From: Poriferisodalis sp965221195
GTDB taxonomy: Bacteria > Actinomycetota > Acidimicrobiia > Acidimicrobiales > Poriferisodalaceae
Direction of reading: 5' to 3'
Assembly: GCA_965221195.1 (NCBI GenBank)
Contig: OZ244864.1
Coordinates: 1,550,001-1,614,000 of the forward strand
Length of the DNA stretch: 64,000 bases
Shown: in pieces, positions 42,251 through 51,660 of the stretch
How the letters are laid out: every line of letters begins with the position of its first letter
Numbering within the stretch: position 1 is the stretch's first letter
The notes under the pieces: generated by a model
Told to the model about the DNA's origin: nothing
What the model saw: the letters and a program-made list of their open reading frames with translations, nothing else
Database searches by the model: none
Program-made: the position numbers and the translations under genes

Positions 42251-44092
42251 ATGGTTCGCCAGCAGCGGCGTTTGCAACGGTTGAAGCCTTGGCGCGGTCG
42301 CACCGCAGCTGCGGCTGCGGTTACGTTCCTGCTCCTTGCAGGCGCGTGCAACGCCGTCAGTCCCCAAGCAACTGACCCCGCCAACACACCCGCTTTGGCA
42401 GACGATGCCCCCGGCGCTGAGAGAGAGCCGTTGGCACCCGCCGCCCAGCCAGAAAGCGATACTGCACCGGACAGTCCGGCAACCGACAGCACAGCGCCGC
42501 GCCGCGGTGGCACACTCGCAGTGCTGCTAGCGGCCGATCCCGCACCCATCACCGGCTGGACACCATGGGACCACGTATGCGCGTGGTCGTGCCGCAACGT
42601 CTTAGACCACGTAGTGGAAACGCTTACCGTCGTGCTTCCTGACGGCTCAATCGCGCCGTGGCTGGCCGAGTCGGTGTCCGCGGACGCCTCGCTTCAGCGC
42701 TGGACCGTTCGCCTGCGCGCAGACATCGCCTTCACTGACGGCGAACCCATGAACGCCTTGACGGTCAAGGCCGGCATCGACGACTACTTGCGCTCGGGTC
42801 GCGCCAGCGGCAGCCACCTGCGCAACGCTCGCATCGCCTCGGTCGTCGTATTGGACGACCTCACGTTGGTCATTGAACTCGGCGAGCCCAATGCCGGACT
42901 GTCGGCTGCACTGGCCGGTCCCGTCGGGCGCGTCTTCTCCACCGCAGCTGCTGCGACAGACCCCGACGCTTTTGCCAGAACACCAGTAGGCACCGGGCCC
43001 TTCGTCTTCCGTCGCTGGTCACCGGGCGAGCCGGTAATCCTCGAAGCCAATCGGAGCTACTGGCGCACCGCAGCCGACGGCTCCACGTTGCCGTGGGTGG
43101 ACGAGATCCGGTTCACAGTGATTGACGACGAGCAAGAACGCCTCGGCGCGCTAATGGCTGGCCAAGGTGATGTCCTGATGTCACGATCAGCCGAAGCCGC
43201 TACCGCCCTTGCCGACACAACCGATAGAGCCGGTCGTCCGCTCAGCGTGATCCGCCGCTTTGACGACAACGCCGGTGTCGTGCTGTTCAACCTGCTGCGC
43301 GCTCCCCTTGATGACATACGCGTGCGGCAGGCGCTCATCGCAGCATCAGACCAAGACGAACTCCTGCGGTCACTCGGACCCAGCATCCACACCATGGCAG
43401 CGACGCAATGGTGGGCACCCGACAGCATCTGGCATGCAGCAGAAGTGGCGCAGGAATGGCCGCGCCACGATCTCCAACGTGCCCGCTCGCTGCTGCTTGA
43501 GTACTCCGAAGATCCCGAGCGTTCCGACGAGCGGGACATCGGTGAAGCAGTGCAGGTCCGGGTGCTATGCACTGACGATGCTGCGCTTGCCCAGATGACG
43601 GCGACGCTTGAGCGTCAATGGGAAAGCACAGGACTCGTTGATGTCGAAGTCGAGACGCTTGCTCGCACGGGCCTCATCAGTCGTGTCACTGGCTCGGTGG
43701 TCCAGAATCCTTCGTTCGTCGGCGATTTCACGGCTGCATGCTGGCGCGTTGGCGGCGAATCGGACCCCGCAGTGCTCGCCTCTGCGGCGGTCGGGCCGGT
43801 CAGAACCACACCGCTGAATGCATCCAACTTCACCGACGAAGATCTGGCAGCGCTGGCCGGATTGATCGAATCCACTACTGCTCGCTCGCAGCGGCAGCAA
43901 GCAGTGGCGCAATTCTCTGCGGCGTTGAACAATGAGGCTCCCTGGGTGTACTTGGGCTACGCCGTGAGCGTCCTTGCAGCTTCTCAAGCCGTTGGTGGCT
44001 TGGGTCGCACGACACTGCCCGACGGCGAGACAGTTGAAGGCCACCGGCTCGGCGTGGGCCGCTACGACGAGGCATGGCTGCGACGTGAGTGA
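42251..44092 (+). CDS. Family 5 extracellular solute-binding lipoprotein
   Basis: 613 residues. Signal peptide with lipobox LLAGAC near residue 33, then an Ala/Pro/Asp linker, then an SBP_bac_5 domain (RRGGTLAVLL, NVLDHVVETL, LAESVSADASLQRWTVRLR, GTGPFVFRRWSPGEPVILEANRSYW). These proteins present oligopeptides, nickel or other small molecules to ABC importers. No permease or ATPase gene lies nearby, so its transporter is elsewhere. It overlaps rsgA by 8 bp, an odd partner. Confidence 0.9.
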   Translation: MVRQQRRLQRLKPWRGRTAAAAAVTFLLLAGACNAVSPQATDPANTPALADDAPGAEREPLAPAAQPESDTAPDSPATDSTAPRRGGTLAVLLAADPAPITGWTPWDHVCAWSCRNVLDHVVETLTVVLPDGSIAPWLAESVSADASLQRWTVRLRADIAFTDGEPMNALTVKAGIDDYLRSGRASGSHLRNARIASVVVLDDLTLVIELGEPNAGLSAALAGPVGRVFSTAAAATDPDAFARTPVGTGPFVFRRWSPGEPVILEANRSYWRTAADGSTLPWVDEIRFTVIDDEQERLGALMAGQGDVLMSRSAEAATALADTTDRAGRPLSVIRRFDDNAGVVLFNLLRAPLDDIRVRQALIAASDQDELLRSLGPSIHTMAATQWWAPDSIWHAAEVAQEWPRHDLQRARSLLLEYSEDPERSDERDIGEAVQVRVLCTDDAALAQMTATLERQWESTGLVDVEVETLARTGLISRVTGSVVQNPSFVGDFTAACWRVGGESDPAVLASAAVGPVRTTPLNASNFTDEDLAALAGLIESTTARSQRQQAVAQFSAALNNEAPWVYLGYAVSVLAASQAVGGLGRTTLPDGETVEGHRLGVGRYDEAWLRRE

Positions 44093-45212
44093 CGGCACTG
44101 AGGCCTCGCTGCGGGCCACAGCAGATCCCCAGCAGCTCGGGTGGCTTCGTCGCGCCGATCGGGATCTTCACATCCCACCGGGCCACGCCCTAAGTCGGGT
44201 CGCGGTTGAGCACCGCGGAGCGTATGGACTCATTGATCGCAGCGGCGAGACGGATGCTGGGCTGGATGCTGCGCTACGCGATGTGGCCCGGTCGCCGCTG
44301 GATTATCCCACCGTCGGCGACTGGGTTGTTCGATCACTCGAACCCCGCCACAACCAGCGCGTCGTTATCACTGAACTGCTCGAGCGGACCTCGCTGCTGT
44401 GTCGTCGCTCGGCTGGCCCGCGTTGGCAACCGCAGCTTGTGGCAGCGAATGCCGATGCTTTGGCAGTCGTCACGACACCGGCGGTCGGCGGTGATGCCGA
44501 CGGTGATGGCAGAACCGACGAAGCGGCCAGCGGCTGGCACCGCATCGAGCGCTACCTCGCGGCGGCGTTCAACGGAGGTGCCCAACCGGTGGTCGTCATC
44601 AACAAAATCGACACCGTCTCCAGCGCTCAGCGTGAAGCCGCCATCGATGCACTCAGGTGCCGTTTCGGTGCAACGTCGCAAGATATGCCGATCTTGGCCA
44701 CGAGCGCTGTAGACGGACGAGGCCTCAACGAACTGCGAGCTTTAGTCGCAGACGGCGCAACTGTGGCACTGAGCGGACCGTCAGGGGTTGGCAAGTCGTC
44801 ACTGGCGAACCGTCTCGCCGGTGCTGAGGTGATGCCAGTGGCACCGCTGAGCCCCGATGGCCGCGGCCGACACACCACCGTGCGGCGCCAACTCATCACC
44901 GTTGGAGGTGCTGGCGGAGGCACGCTGGTGGACACACCTGGTTTGCAAGACCTGATTCCTTGGGGGGGTGACCTCGGGCTGCGGTCATCGGTCGGCACCC
45001 CCGACGGTGTGGCCTTGACGTTCGGCGATATCGCCGAACTCGCTCAACGCTGCCGCTTTGCTGATTGCGCGCACATAGCCGAACCAGACTGCGCCGTCAC
45101 CGCTGCTGTTGAGTCTGGGAAGCTCCCAGCGGAGCGCCTCAACATGTACCTAGAACTCGTCGTGGACATGGCTGAACCCGAAGCGTCTCGCAGTGGGAGA
45201 GGTCCTCGCTGA
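44085..45212 (+). CDS. rsgA: Ribosome small subunit-dependent GTPase A
   Basis: 375 residues from a GTG overlapping the solute-binding gene; a longer frame from 43974 is unlikely. Circularly permuted GTPase order is plain: G4 NKID near 172, then G1 SGPSGVGKSS near 230, then G3 DTPG. The zinc site CRFADCAHIAEPDCAV follows. RsgA checks late 30S assembly, releasing RbfA. The N-terminal OB domain is slightly divergent. Confidence 0.93.
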   Translation: MSDGTEASLRATADPQQLGWLRRADRDLHIPPGHALSRVAVEHRGAYGLIDRSGETDAGLDAALRDVARSPLDYPTVGDWVVRSLEPRHNQRVVITELLERTSLLCRRSAGPRWQPQLVAANADALAVVTTPAVGGDADGDGRTDEAASGWHRIERYLAAAFNGGAQPVVVINKIDTVSSAQREAAIDALRCRFGATSQDMPILATSAVDGRGLNELRALVADGATVALSGPSGVGKSSLANRLAGAEVMPVAPLSPDGRGRHTTVRRQLITVGGAGGGTLVDTPGLQDLIPWGGDLGLRSSVGTPDGVALTFGDIAELAQRCRFADCAHIAEPDCAVTAAVESGKLPAERLNMYLELVVDMAEPEASRSGRGPR

Positions 45213-45231
45213 GAAGCCGTTGGGGGCGAGT

Positions 45232-46023
45232 TCAGCGGCCTTTGAACTCGGGCTGGCGCTTGTTCATGAAGGCATCCACGCCCTCTTGATAGTCCTCGCT
45301 TTCGAAGCAGGCTTGGGCCATAGCTTCCGCTTCGGCGAAGTCCCGTTGAGACTCCGGCTTCTGCCATTGCGTGAATGCTGCCTTGGCAGCGGCGATGGTC
45401 AGCGGGGCGTTCTGGCCGATGAGGTCGGTCCATTCATTGACCGCAGCCTCAAGCTGCGCTTTGGGCACGACCCGGTTAACAAGACCCATCTGCAGGGCTT
45501 CTTGGGCTCCGAAGCGATCGGCCAAAAAGAAGATGCGCTTCGCAGCAGAAGGGCCGACCAGACGCATCAGCGTGCCGATGCCAGCCGCTCCGTAGCCGAG
45601 TCCGAGCCGTGCCGCAGGGATCGTGAACTGGGCATCATCGGCAGCGACGCGAAGATCGGCTGTGAGTGCCACTGCCAGCCCGCCACCGATGCAGTAGCCG
45701 CCGATGGCAGCGATGAGCGGCTTGGACAAGCCAAGCAATGCCTCGTACGCCCTTGACGTGCTGTCGTCGTAGTCGCGGTTGGCATCTGCGTCCGACCTTT
45801 GCTCGCCGAACTGGCTGATGTCGGCTCCAGCGGCAAAAGCGCGTTCACCAGCGCCGCGGATCACCACCACCCGCATCTCGCGGTCGCCCTCCAGCTCGGC
45901 GGCGGCCGCGGCGATGCCGTGCCACATGTCCGCGCTGATGGCGTTGTGCCGCTCCGGGTGGTCCAAGATGATGCGGCCCACATAGCCGACGCGTTCAACA
46001 TGTACCTGCCCGCTCACAACCAC
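45232..46023 (-). CDS. Enoyl-CoA hydratase/isomerase family protein
   Basis: 263 residues, GTG start. Crotonase fold: ILDHPERHNAIS, oxyanion hole AFAAGADISQF, GGYCIGGGLAVAL and FLADRFGAQEALQMGLVN. Catalyses hydration or isomerisation of enoyl-CoA esters, likely in fatty or aromatic acid breakdown. Pairs with a second crotonase gene 38 bp upstream; the two share only the fold, so they are not a recent duplication. Confidence 0.9.
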   Translation of the reverse strand: MVVSGQVHVERVGYVGRIILDHPERHNAISADMWHGIAAAAAELEGDREMRVVVIRGAGERAFAAGADISQFGEQRSDADANRDYDDSTSRAYEALLGLSKPLIAAIGGYCIGGGLAVALTADLRVAADDAQFTIPAARLGLGYGAAGIGTLMRLVGPSAAKRIFFLADRFGAQEALQMGLVNRVVPKAQLEAAVNEWTDLIGQNAPLTIAAAKAAFTQWQKPESQRDFAEAEAMAQACFESEDYQEGVDAFMNKRQPEFKGR

Positions 46024-46061
46024 CGACGCTACCGCTCACCCCACAGTTGCGCCTGAAGTGT

Positions 46062-46913
46062 TCAGGGTTTGGGTGGCACCCAGTTGGCGTTGCGACGTTC
46101 GCGGAAAGCAGCGATTCCTTCTGAGGCTTCGTCGCTTCGGAAAAGCCGTTGGCTGAGTTCGGCTGTCCATTCCCAGGCTTGGGAGCGAGGCATCTGAGGC
46201 ACCTTGGTGATGAGTTGTTTGGTGTTGGCCAGCGCGTCGGGGCCGCCGCGCACCAGCCTGTGCAGTGTGACTGCCACCTCGTCGTCGAGTCGGTCGCGCG
46301 GCACTGCCCGGTTGATGAGACCTGCTGCCGCTGCTCGAGCGGCGGGCACGCGCTCGCCTTCAAGAAACAGCTCGCTGGCGTCTGCGCGGCGCAGCTTCGG
46401 CAAGCAGACCACCGAGATCACCGCAGGCGCCACGCCGATACGAACTTCTGTAAATCCGATGATGGCATCATCGGCGGCGATCGAGATGTCCATGGCCGCT
46501 GCCAGCCCGACACCCCCAGCGGTCGCATGTCCCGCCAGTCGCCCGACCACCGGCTTGTCGCAGGTCATGATCTTCTCCAAGATCTCCACGAAGTTGTGAC
46601 GCAGCGTCGGCTCGGACCAGCCGGGCTGGGTAGCCCGCAGGTCGGCACCAGCGCAGAACGTGTTGCCGACATGCGTGAACAAAACAGCGCGCACTCCGGG
46701 ATCGGCCAGCGCTGTTGCGAAGTGATCGCCTATGCCGTTGACGATCTCAACGCTGAGAGCGTTGCGGTAGTCGGGGCGGTTCAGCGTGATTGTCGCCACC
46801 CCGGCTGCGACTTCATAGAGCACAGCCGCGTCGGGACCGCCCGTTGGGGTGTGCTCGGCTGCCGCGTTGTCGCTGTTCTCTTGAACACTGTCTTGAAAAC
46901 TGTCTTGATCCAT
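46062..46913 (-). CDS. Enoyl-CoA hydratase/isomerase family protein
   Basis: 283 residues. Crotonase marks: ITLNRPDYRNALS, TFCAGADLRA, VVGRLAGHATAGGVGLAAAMD. Missing the glutamate-bearing loop in its usual form, so hydratase versus isomerase cannot be set. The N-terminus (DQDSFQDSVQEN) comes from a 12-bp tandem repeat directly after the ATG. First gene of a two-gene crotonase unit. Confidence 0.88.
   Translation of the reverse strand: MDQDSFQDSVQENSDNAAAEHTPTGGPDAAVLYEVAAGVATITLNRPDYRNALSVEIVNGIGDHFATALADPGVRAVLFTHVGNTFCAGADLRATQPGWSEPTLRHNFVEILEKIMTCDKPVVGRLAGHATAGGVGLAAAMDISIAADDAIIGFTEVRIGVAPAVISVVCLPKLRRADASELFLEGERVPAARAAAAGLINRAVPRDRLDDEVAVTLHRLVRGGPDALANTKQLITKVPQMPRSQAWEWTAELSQRLFRSDEASEGIAAFRERRNANWVPPKP
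46881..46904. repeat. Two 12-bp units at the start of the upstream crotonase gene
   Basis: TTGAACACTGTC and TTGAAAACTGTC at 46881 and 46893, followed by TTGATCC at the start codon; in frame. Confidence 0.8.
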
Positions 46914-47050
46914 CGTGGCGATGCTAGGCAGCTAGCTGTCGGCACACTGTGCTTAATTGGGGTGCCGACTGGTGCGTCAAGCAACAACCTGGTTGGCACG
47001 CAGCTGGTCGTCGGCACACAGTGCTTAACCCGACTTCTAAGCTCCCGCAG

Positions 47051-48217
47051 ATGACAGAACTTCTGGCACAGGCTGAGCCGGCAGTCGACGCGGTGGATGC
47101 GTTGCTTGAGATCAGCCGCGTCAACGACATCTGCGGTCCCGAGCCCAGCTGGGTCTGCGAACGCATCTATGACTGGACCGGCAGCGAGGGCTTCGCCTCG
47201 GCATCGGTGTGGATTGTCGACAAGCCGCTCACGGTGCTGGTCATTCTGCTGCTGGCCAGCGTCGCCCGTCGCGTTGTGCGCCGAGCCATCGACCACCTAG
47301 TGGAGCGCATCGCTTCAGACAAGAAAAACTCAGAAGAAAACGAAGCTGAGCGCACCGCTGCGCAGGGACGAACTTGGGACGCTGAGCGTCTTGCTGCCAA
47401 GATGGCTCAGCTACGCGAACGCACTGAGCGGGCTAGTCAGCGCGCCAAGACGCTCGGCACTTTGTTCAAGAGCGTCGCCTCTGCCATCATCTGGACAATC
47501 GCGCTGATGATGCTGCTCGGCGAGTTTGACGTGAACCTAGGACCGCTTATTGCAGGTGCCGGCATCATCGGCGTAGCCGTCGGTTTTGGTGCACAGTCGA
47601 TCGTGCGAGATCTCCTCACAGGCGTGTTCATGCTGATCGAAGACCAGTACGGCGTCGGCGATGTTGTTGATCTGGGTGATGCCGTTGGCACGGTCGAATC
47701 CGTAGGGCTGCGCACTACCCGGCTGCGGGACATCTCCGGCACGGTCTGGCATGTGCCCAACGGCGCCATCGCCCGGGTCGGCAACATGTCGCAGCTATGG
47801 GCGCGCGTGCCGCTAGATCTCGATGTGGCCTACGACACCGACCTCGACACAGCCATGGAAATCATCAAACGCGTTGCAGATGAGGTCTGGCAAGAGCAAG
47901 GTGAGAGCACCACAGTGCTAGAAGAACCCACGGTGGCAGGAGTGCAGGCGTTCGGCGCTGATGCAGTCACCATTCGGGTGATGGTTAAGACTGAGCCTTC
48001 GGAGCAGTGGGCCACGGCACGTCTGCTGCGCAAACGGATCAAGGACGCTTTCGATGAGGCGGGTATTGAGATTCCGTTCCCGCAGCGCACGGTGTGGGTC
48101 CGTAGCGGCGAGCCTGATGACGACCAAAGCGGGCGACGCGTCGGCTCTTTTGAGCCGACGGCACCGTCTATGGATGCCGATGACGGAGGCGCCCCCGGCG
48201 CAGACGCCGATTACTGA
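47051..48217 (+). CDS. MscS-family mechanosensitive channel
   Basis: 388 residues from ATG 47051. A first membrane helix (about 52-70) is followed by a charged helix rich in Glu/Arg, a second helix near 138-158, then the pore helix and lip GPLIAGAGIIGVAVGFGAQSIVRDLLTG, the best-conserved MscS segment, and the beta domain starting EDQYGVGDVV. Opens under membrane tension to release solutes. Closer to the plant/actinobacterial small-channel group (YnaI-like size) than to MscK. It converges on valS across a four-unit repeat. Confidence 0.92.
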   Translation: MTELLAQAEPAVDAVDALLEISRVNDICGPEPSWVCERIYDWTGSEGFASASVWIVDKPLTVLVILLLASVARRVVRRAIDHLVERIASDKKNSEENEAERTAAQGRTWDAERLAAKMAQLRERTERASQRAKTLGTLFKSVASAIIWTIALMMLLGEFDVNLGPLIAGAGIIGVAVGFGAQSIVRDLLTGVFMLIEDQYGVGDVVDLGDAVGTVESVGLRTTRLRDISGTVWHVPNGAIARVGNMSQLWARVPLDLDVAYDTDLDTAMEIIKRVADEVWQEQGESTTVLEEPTVAGVQAFGADAVTIRVMVKTEPSEQWATARLLRKRIKDAFDEAGIEIPFPQRTVWVRSGEPDDDQSGRRVGSFEPTAPSMDADDGGAPGADADY

Positions 48218-48277
48218 GTCGCCAGCCTGTGGGTCGCCAGTCTGTGGGTCGCCAGTCTGTGGGTCGCCAGCCTGTGG
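48218..48277. repeat. Four 15-bp units between convergent mscS and valS
   Basis: GTCGCCAGCCTGTGG / GTCGCCAGTCTGTGG at 48218, 48233, 48248 and 48263; outer units identical, inner units identical. It begins one base after the mscS stop. Nested identity suggests stepwise copying. Confidence 0.95.
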
Positions 48278-48304
48278 GCAGCCGGGCAGGCCCCGCAACC
48301 TTGT

Positions 48305-50929
48305 TCAGCTGCGAGTGCTGGTATCGGTTGGTGCCAGCTTCACGTTGACCGCCGGGTGTGCGAGCGCATCATCGGCGATGAGCGTCAGGCTCTCGATGCG
48401 TCCGGCGTCGATCAAATCGGCTCGTGTCCGCTCCAAGATGGCGACATGTGTACCCGCTGCGCTGACTGTCACTTGTTCGGCCGCTGTGCGCAAGCTGCAT
48501 CTCGCCTCAGTCTTGGCTCGGCGCACTTCGCTGAGCACCGAGGCGGTGAGTTCAAACGCACCTTGGGGGTGGTCGGGTACCAGCGAGGCGATTTGGCGCG
48601 GATCGGGCCAGTCCGCCCGATGAATTGAGCCTTCCCGCCACCACGACCAGATCTCCTCGGTCACGAAGGGCAGGAACGGCGCAAACAGTCGCAGCAGTGC
48701 ATCGAGCGTCGTTGTCAAAGTGAGGTGTGCATCCGCAGCCGCCTTGTCCCCTTGGCCGCCGTATGCCCGCCCTTTGGCGAGTTCTACGTAATCGTCGGTG
48801 AAGCGCCAGAAAAACTGCTCTGAGCGCTCTAGCGCGCGTGCGTAGTCGAAGTTCTCAAAAGCTTCGGTGGCGACGCGCACCAGCTCGGCTAGGTCCGCCA
48901 ACAGCGCCGCATCCAACGAGTTGCCCACGGCAGCATCACTGACTTCGGCGGCGGTCAACGTGGCACCTTTGGTGAGCGTTAATGCAAACTTGGCGGCGTT
49001 GAGGAGCTTGATCGCCAGCCGACGCCCGATCTTCATCTGGCCCTCGTCGAATGCTGTGTCAGTGCCAGGTCTGCCGTTAGCTGCCCAGTAGCGCACCGCA
49101 TCGGCACCGTACGTGCTGAGCAGGTCCGTGGGCGTCACCACGTTGCCTTTGGACTTGGACATTTTCTTGCGGTCTGGGTCGAGTATCCAGCCTGAGAGGG
49201 CGCAATGCCGCCACGGCGCACAACCATGAGCGAGATGGCTGCGGACTGCCGTTGAGAACAGCCATGTCCGGATGATGTCGTGTCCTTGGGGGCGCATGTC
49301 CATCGGATACGTGCGCTCCCACAGGTCGGGATCTTCGCTCCAGCCGCACGCGATCTGCGGGGTCAGCGATGATGTCGCCCAAGTGTCCATCACATCTAGA
49401 TCGCCCACGAAGCCGCCGGGCTGAGCCCGCTGCGACGCGTCGTAACCCGCAGGCGCGTCGCTGCTGGGATCGACCGGTAGTTCACTGTCGTTGGGAACGA
49501 TCGGCTGGTCCCACACCGTTTCGCCTTGGTCGTCAAGGGGGTACCACAGCGGGATCGGCACGCCGAAGTAGCGCTGTCGGCTGATCAGCCAGTCGCCGTT
49601 GAGACCCTCAATCCAGTTTGTGTAGCGGCCTTGCATGTAGGGCGGATGCCACGTCATCTCTGCCCCTCGGGCGATCAGCGCACTGCGCAGATCTTGATTG
49701 CGACCGCCGTTGCGGATGTACCACTGTCGGCTTGAGACGATCTCAAGCGGCCGGTCACCTTTCTCAAAAAACTTGACGGCGTGGGTGATCGGGCGAGGCT
49801 CGCCGATGAGTTCGCCTGATTCCCTCAGCATCTCCACAGTGACATTGCGCGCCCCGCCTACAGTGCGCCCCGCTAAACGCCGGTACGCCTCGCAACCAGA
49901 CTCTGAGTAGACGCCTTGAGGTGGATCCGCAGCAATGCGACCGTCACGGCCCACTATTGCTCGCACCGGCAGGTCTAGCTCGCGCCACCACGTCACATCG
50001 GTTGTGTCGCCGAAGGTGCAGATCATGGCAATGCCGGTGCCTTTGTCGGGCTCGGCGAGGCGGTGAGCGACAACTGGTACTTGCACGCCGAACAGCGGCG
50101 TAACCACCGTGGTGCCGAAGAGGTGCTGGTAGCGCTCGTCGTCTGGGTGAGCCACCAGCGCTACGCATGCCGCTAGCAGCTCAGGCCGGGTGGTCTCAAT
50201 CTCGACGGTGCTGCCGACAGCGCTTGATCCGTCAAGACGGCCGAAAGAGATGCGGTGATAAGCCCCGTGCCGTTCGCGATCTTCAAGTTCGGCCTGCGCC
50301 ACTGCAGTGCCGAAAGTGACATCCCACAGCGATGGCGCCTCAATCTGGTACGCCTCACCGCGCGCGAGGTTTCCGAGAAAGGCCCGCTGTGCGATCCTTT
50401 GGCAGCGCTCATCGATCGTGGTGTAGGTCATTGACCAGTCCACGCTCAGCCCCAGTTGACGCCAGAGCGCCTCAAAGGCGCGCTCGTCTTCCGCTGTCAA
50501 CAGGAGGCACAGTTCAATGAAGTTGCGCCGAGAGACCGCGATTTCCTCGCGTGCCTTTGAGGCTTTGGGCTTACCGCTGTCGGGTGGCGGCGCAAAGTTA
50601 TCGTCATAGGGGAGCGTGGGATCGCAGCGCACCCCGAAGTAGTTCTGCACGCGCCGCTCGGTGGGCAATCCGTTGTCGTCCCAGCCCATCGGATAGAAAA
50701 CCTCGGCGCCGACCATGCGCTGATAGCGGGCGATGCAGTCGGTGTGGGTGTAGCTGAAGACATGACCTATGTGCAGTGAGCCGCTGACCGTTGGCGGTGG
50801 CGTGTCGATGCTGAACACCCGCTCGCGTGTAGCAGAGCGGTTGAATCGGTATGTCCCGTCAGTTTCCCAGCGCTGCGACCACTTCGCCTCAAGACCGTCC
50901 ACGGTGGGCCTGTCGGGGATCTGCGTCAT
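48305..50929 (-). CDS. valS: Valyl-tRNA synthetase
   Basis: 874 residues. Class I signature HIGH (GSLHIGHVFSYTHTD near 52) and KMSKS (RKKMSKSKGNVVTP near 590) with the editing domain between them and the anticodon-binding domain after. The sequence resembles the shorter, archaeal/actinobacterial-type ValRS (NGLPTERRVQNYFGV, WYIRN) rather than the E. coli form; the usual C-terminal coiled-coil arm is very short. Charges tRNA-Val. Confidence 0.95.
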   Translation of the reverse strand: MTQIPDRPTVDGLEAKWSQRWETDGTYRFNRSATRERVFSIDTPPPTVSGSLHIGHVFSYTHTDCIARYQRMVGAEVFYPMGWDDNGLPTERRVQNYFGVRCDPTLPYDDNFAPPPDSGKPKASKAREEIAVSRRNFIELCLLLTAEDERAFEALWRQLGLSVDWSMTYTTIDERCQRIAQRAFLGNLARGEAYQIEAPSLWDVTFGTAVAQAELEDRERHGAYHRISFGRLDGSSAVGSTVEIETTRPELLAACVALVAHPDDERYQHLFGTTVVTPLFGVQVPVVAHRLAEPDKGTGIAMICTFGDTTDVTWWRELDLPVRAIVGRDGRIAADPPQGVYSESGCEAYRRLAGRTVGGARNVTVEMLRESGELIGEPRPITHAVKFFEKGDRPLEIVSSRQWYIRNGGRNQDLRSALIARGAEMTWHPPYMQGRYTNWIEGLNGDWLISRQRYFGVPIPLWYPLDDQGETVWDQPIVPNDSELPVDPSSDAPAGYDASQRAQPGGFVGDLDVMDTWATSSLTPQIACGWSEDPDLWERTYPMDMRPQGHDIIRTWLFSTAVRSHLAHGCAPWRHCALSGWILDPDRKKMSKSKGNVVTPTDLLSTYGADAVRYWAANGRPGTDTAFDEGQMKIGRRLAIKLLNAAKFALTLTKGATLTAAEVSDAAVGNSLDAALLADLAELVRVATEAFENFDYARALERSEQFFWRFTDDYVELAKGRAYGGQGDKAAADAHLTLTTTLDALLRLFAPFLPFVTEEIWSWWREGSIHRADWPDPRQIASLVPDHPQGAFELTASVLSEVRRAKTEARCSLRTAAEQVTVSAAGTHVAILERTRADLIDAGRIESLTLIADDALAHPAVNVKLAPTDTSTRS

Positions 50930-51017
50930 ATGAAGACAAACTACCGTCGCGCTCTTGTGTGGCCGCTTGTGGGAGAATGACTCGACCGCTGAGATGGCTG
51001 CTGGTCTGCTGTCTTCG

Positions 51018-51479
51018 TCAGGCTTGTTCAGGGTCCGGGGTGGGAATCCCGAGCCGACCCTCGATGTAAGCGACGCGTTCTTTCACGCCGGCGACTTGTT
51101 GCCCGAGGTAAGCGACATTGGCTTCCACGCTATCGAGTCGCTTGTCGATGCCATCAATCTTGCTTTCTATCGCCTTGAGGCTGCCGTCAATCCTGCTTTC
51201 CATCGCCTTGAGGCTGCCGTCAATCCTGCTTTCCATCGCCTTGAGGCTGCCGTCAATCCTGCTTTCCATCGCCTTGAGGCTGCCGTCAATCCTGCTTTCC
51301 ATCGCCTTGAGGCTGCTGGCGAACTCGCTTTCTATCGCCTTGAGGCTGCTGGCGAACTCGCTCGCCATAGATTTGAGGCTGAACCGCATCATCGCCCAGA
51401 AACCAAGGAACAGCGCCACTAGCGGCCCGCTAAAAGCAACCACGACCTGGAATGTGTCTACCCAGCCGAAGTCGTCCAT
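51018..51479 (-). CDS. Membrane-anchored hendecad coiled-coil repeat protein
   Basis: 153 residues from ATG 51479. Residues 9-30 form one membrane helix (FQVVVAFSGPLVALFLGFW). Then comes an 11-residue repeat, SLKAMESRIDG and variants (SLKAIESEFAS, SLKAIESKIDG), at least seven times, continuous with a final coiled coil VAYLGQQVAGVKERVAYIEGRL. Eleven-residue repeats give a right-handed coiled coil. Similar small anchored coiled-coil proteins occur across bacteria without known function. The central four repeats are identical in DNA, so the rod length is evolving now. Confidence 0.8.
   Translation of the reverse strand: MDDFGWVDTFQVVVAFSGPLVALFLGFWAMMRFSLKSMASEFASSLKAIESEFASSLKAMESRIDGSLKAMESRIDGSLKAMESRIDGSLKAMESRIDGSLKAIESKIDGIDKRLDSVEANVAYLGQQVAGVKERVAYIEGRLGIPTPDPEQA
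51140..51370. repeat. 33-bp tandem array encoding the hendecad coiled coil
   Basis: Seven 33-bp units. Those at 51173, 51206, 51239 and 51272 are identical base for base; the flanking ones differ by a few positions. Contiguous without spacers, so not a CRISPR. Silent sites are also identical, which indicates recent expansion or gene conversion. Confidence 0.95.
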
Positions 51480-51594
51480 GTCCAAAGCATAACCCGTTGC
51501 ACCTAGCGGAGGCTCACTTACGTCAAGCGAACGACCGTCTGCATAGGTTCAGAACGGTTCGGAACGGAATTGTCTGCAAGGGAAGGTGCTGAGG

Positions 51595-51660
51595 TCAGGG
51601 AACGATCTTGAGCGGAGCGCCTGTGAGAGATCGCAGGGCGCTGGTGTCGGCGATGATCAC
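51595..51660 (-). pseudogene. VapC toxin stump (PIN domain start only)
   Basis: A GTG overlapping the vapB stop (GTGA) opens a 21-codon frame whose first ten residues, MIIADTSALR, are the standard opening of a PIN-domain RNase with its first catalytic Asp. It then runs LTGAPLKIVP and stops. A full VapC is about 130 residues; nothing PIN-like follows in any minus-strand frame, so most of the toxin was deleted. Confidence 0.65.

Noticed and set aside
46149..47054. Plus-strand open frame of 301 codons
   Set aside because: Antisense to a crotonase gene with clear motifs; no start signal and no family resemblance.
51140..51370. 33-bp direct repeats resembling a CRISPR array
   Set aside because: Units are contiguous with no spacers and form a clean coiled-coil reading frame on the minus strand.
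50955..51492. Plus-strand frames across the 33-bp array that also read as repeat proteins
   Set aside because: Any 33-bp array stays open in several frames; only the minus-strand frame gives a membrane helix and a heptad/hendecad pattern.
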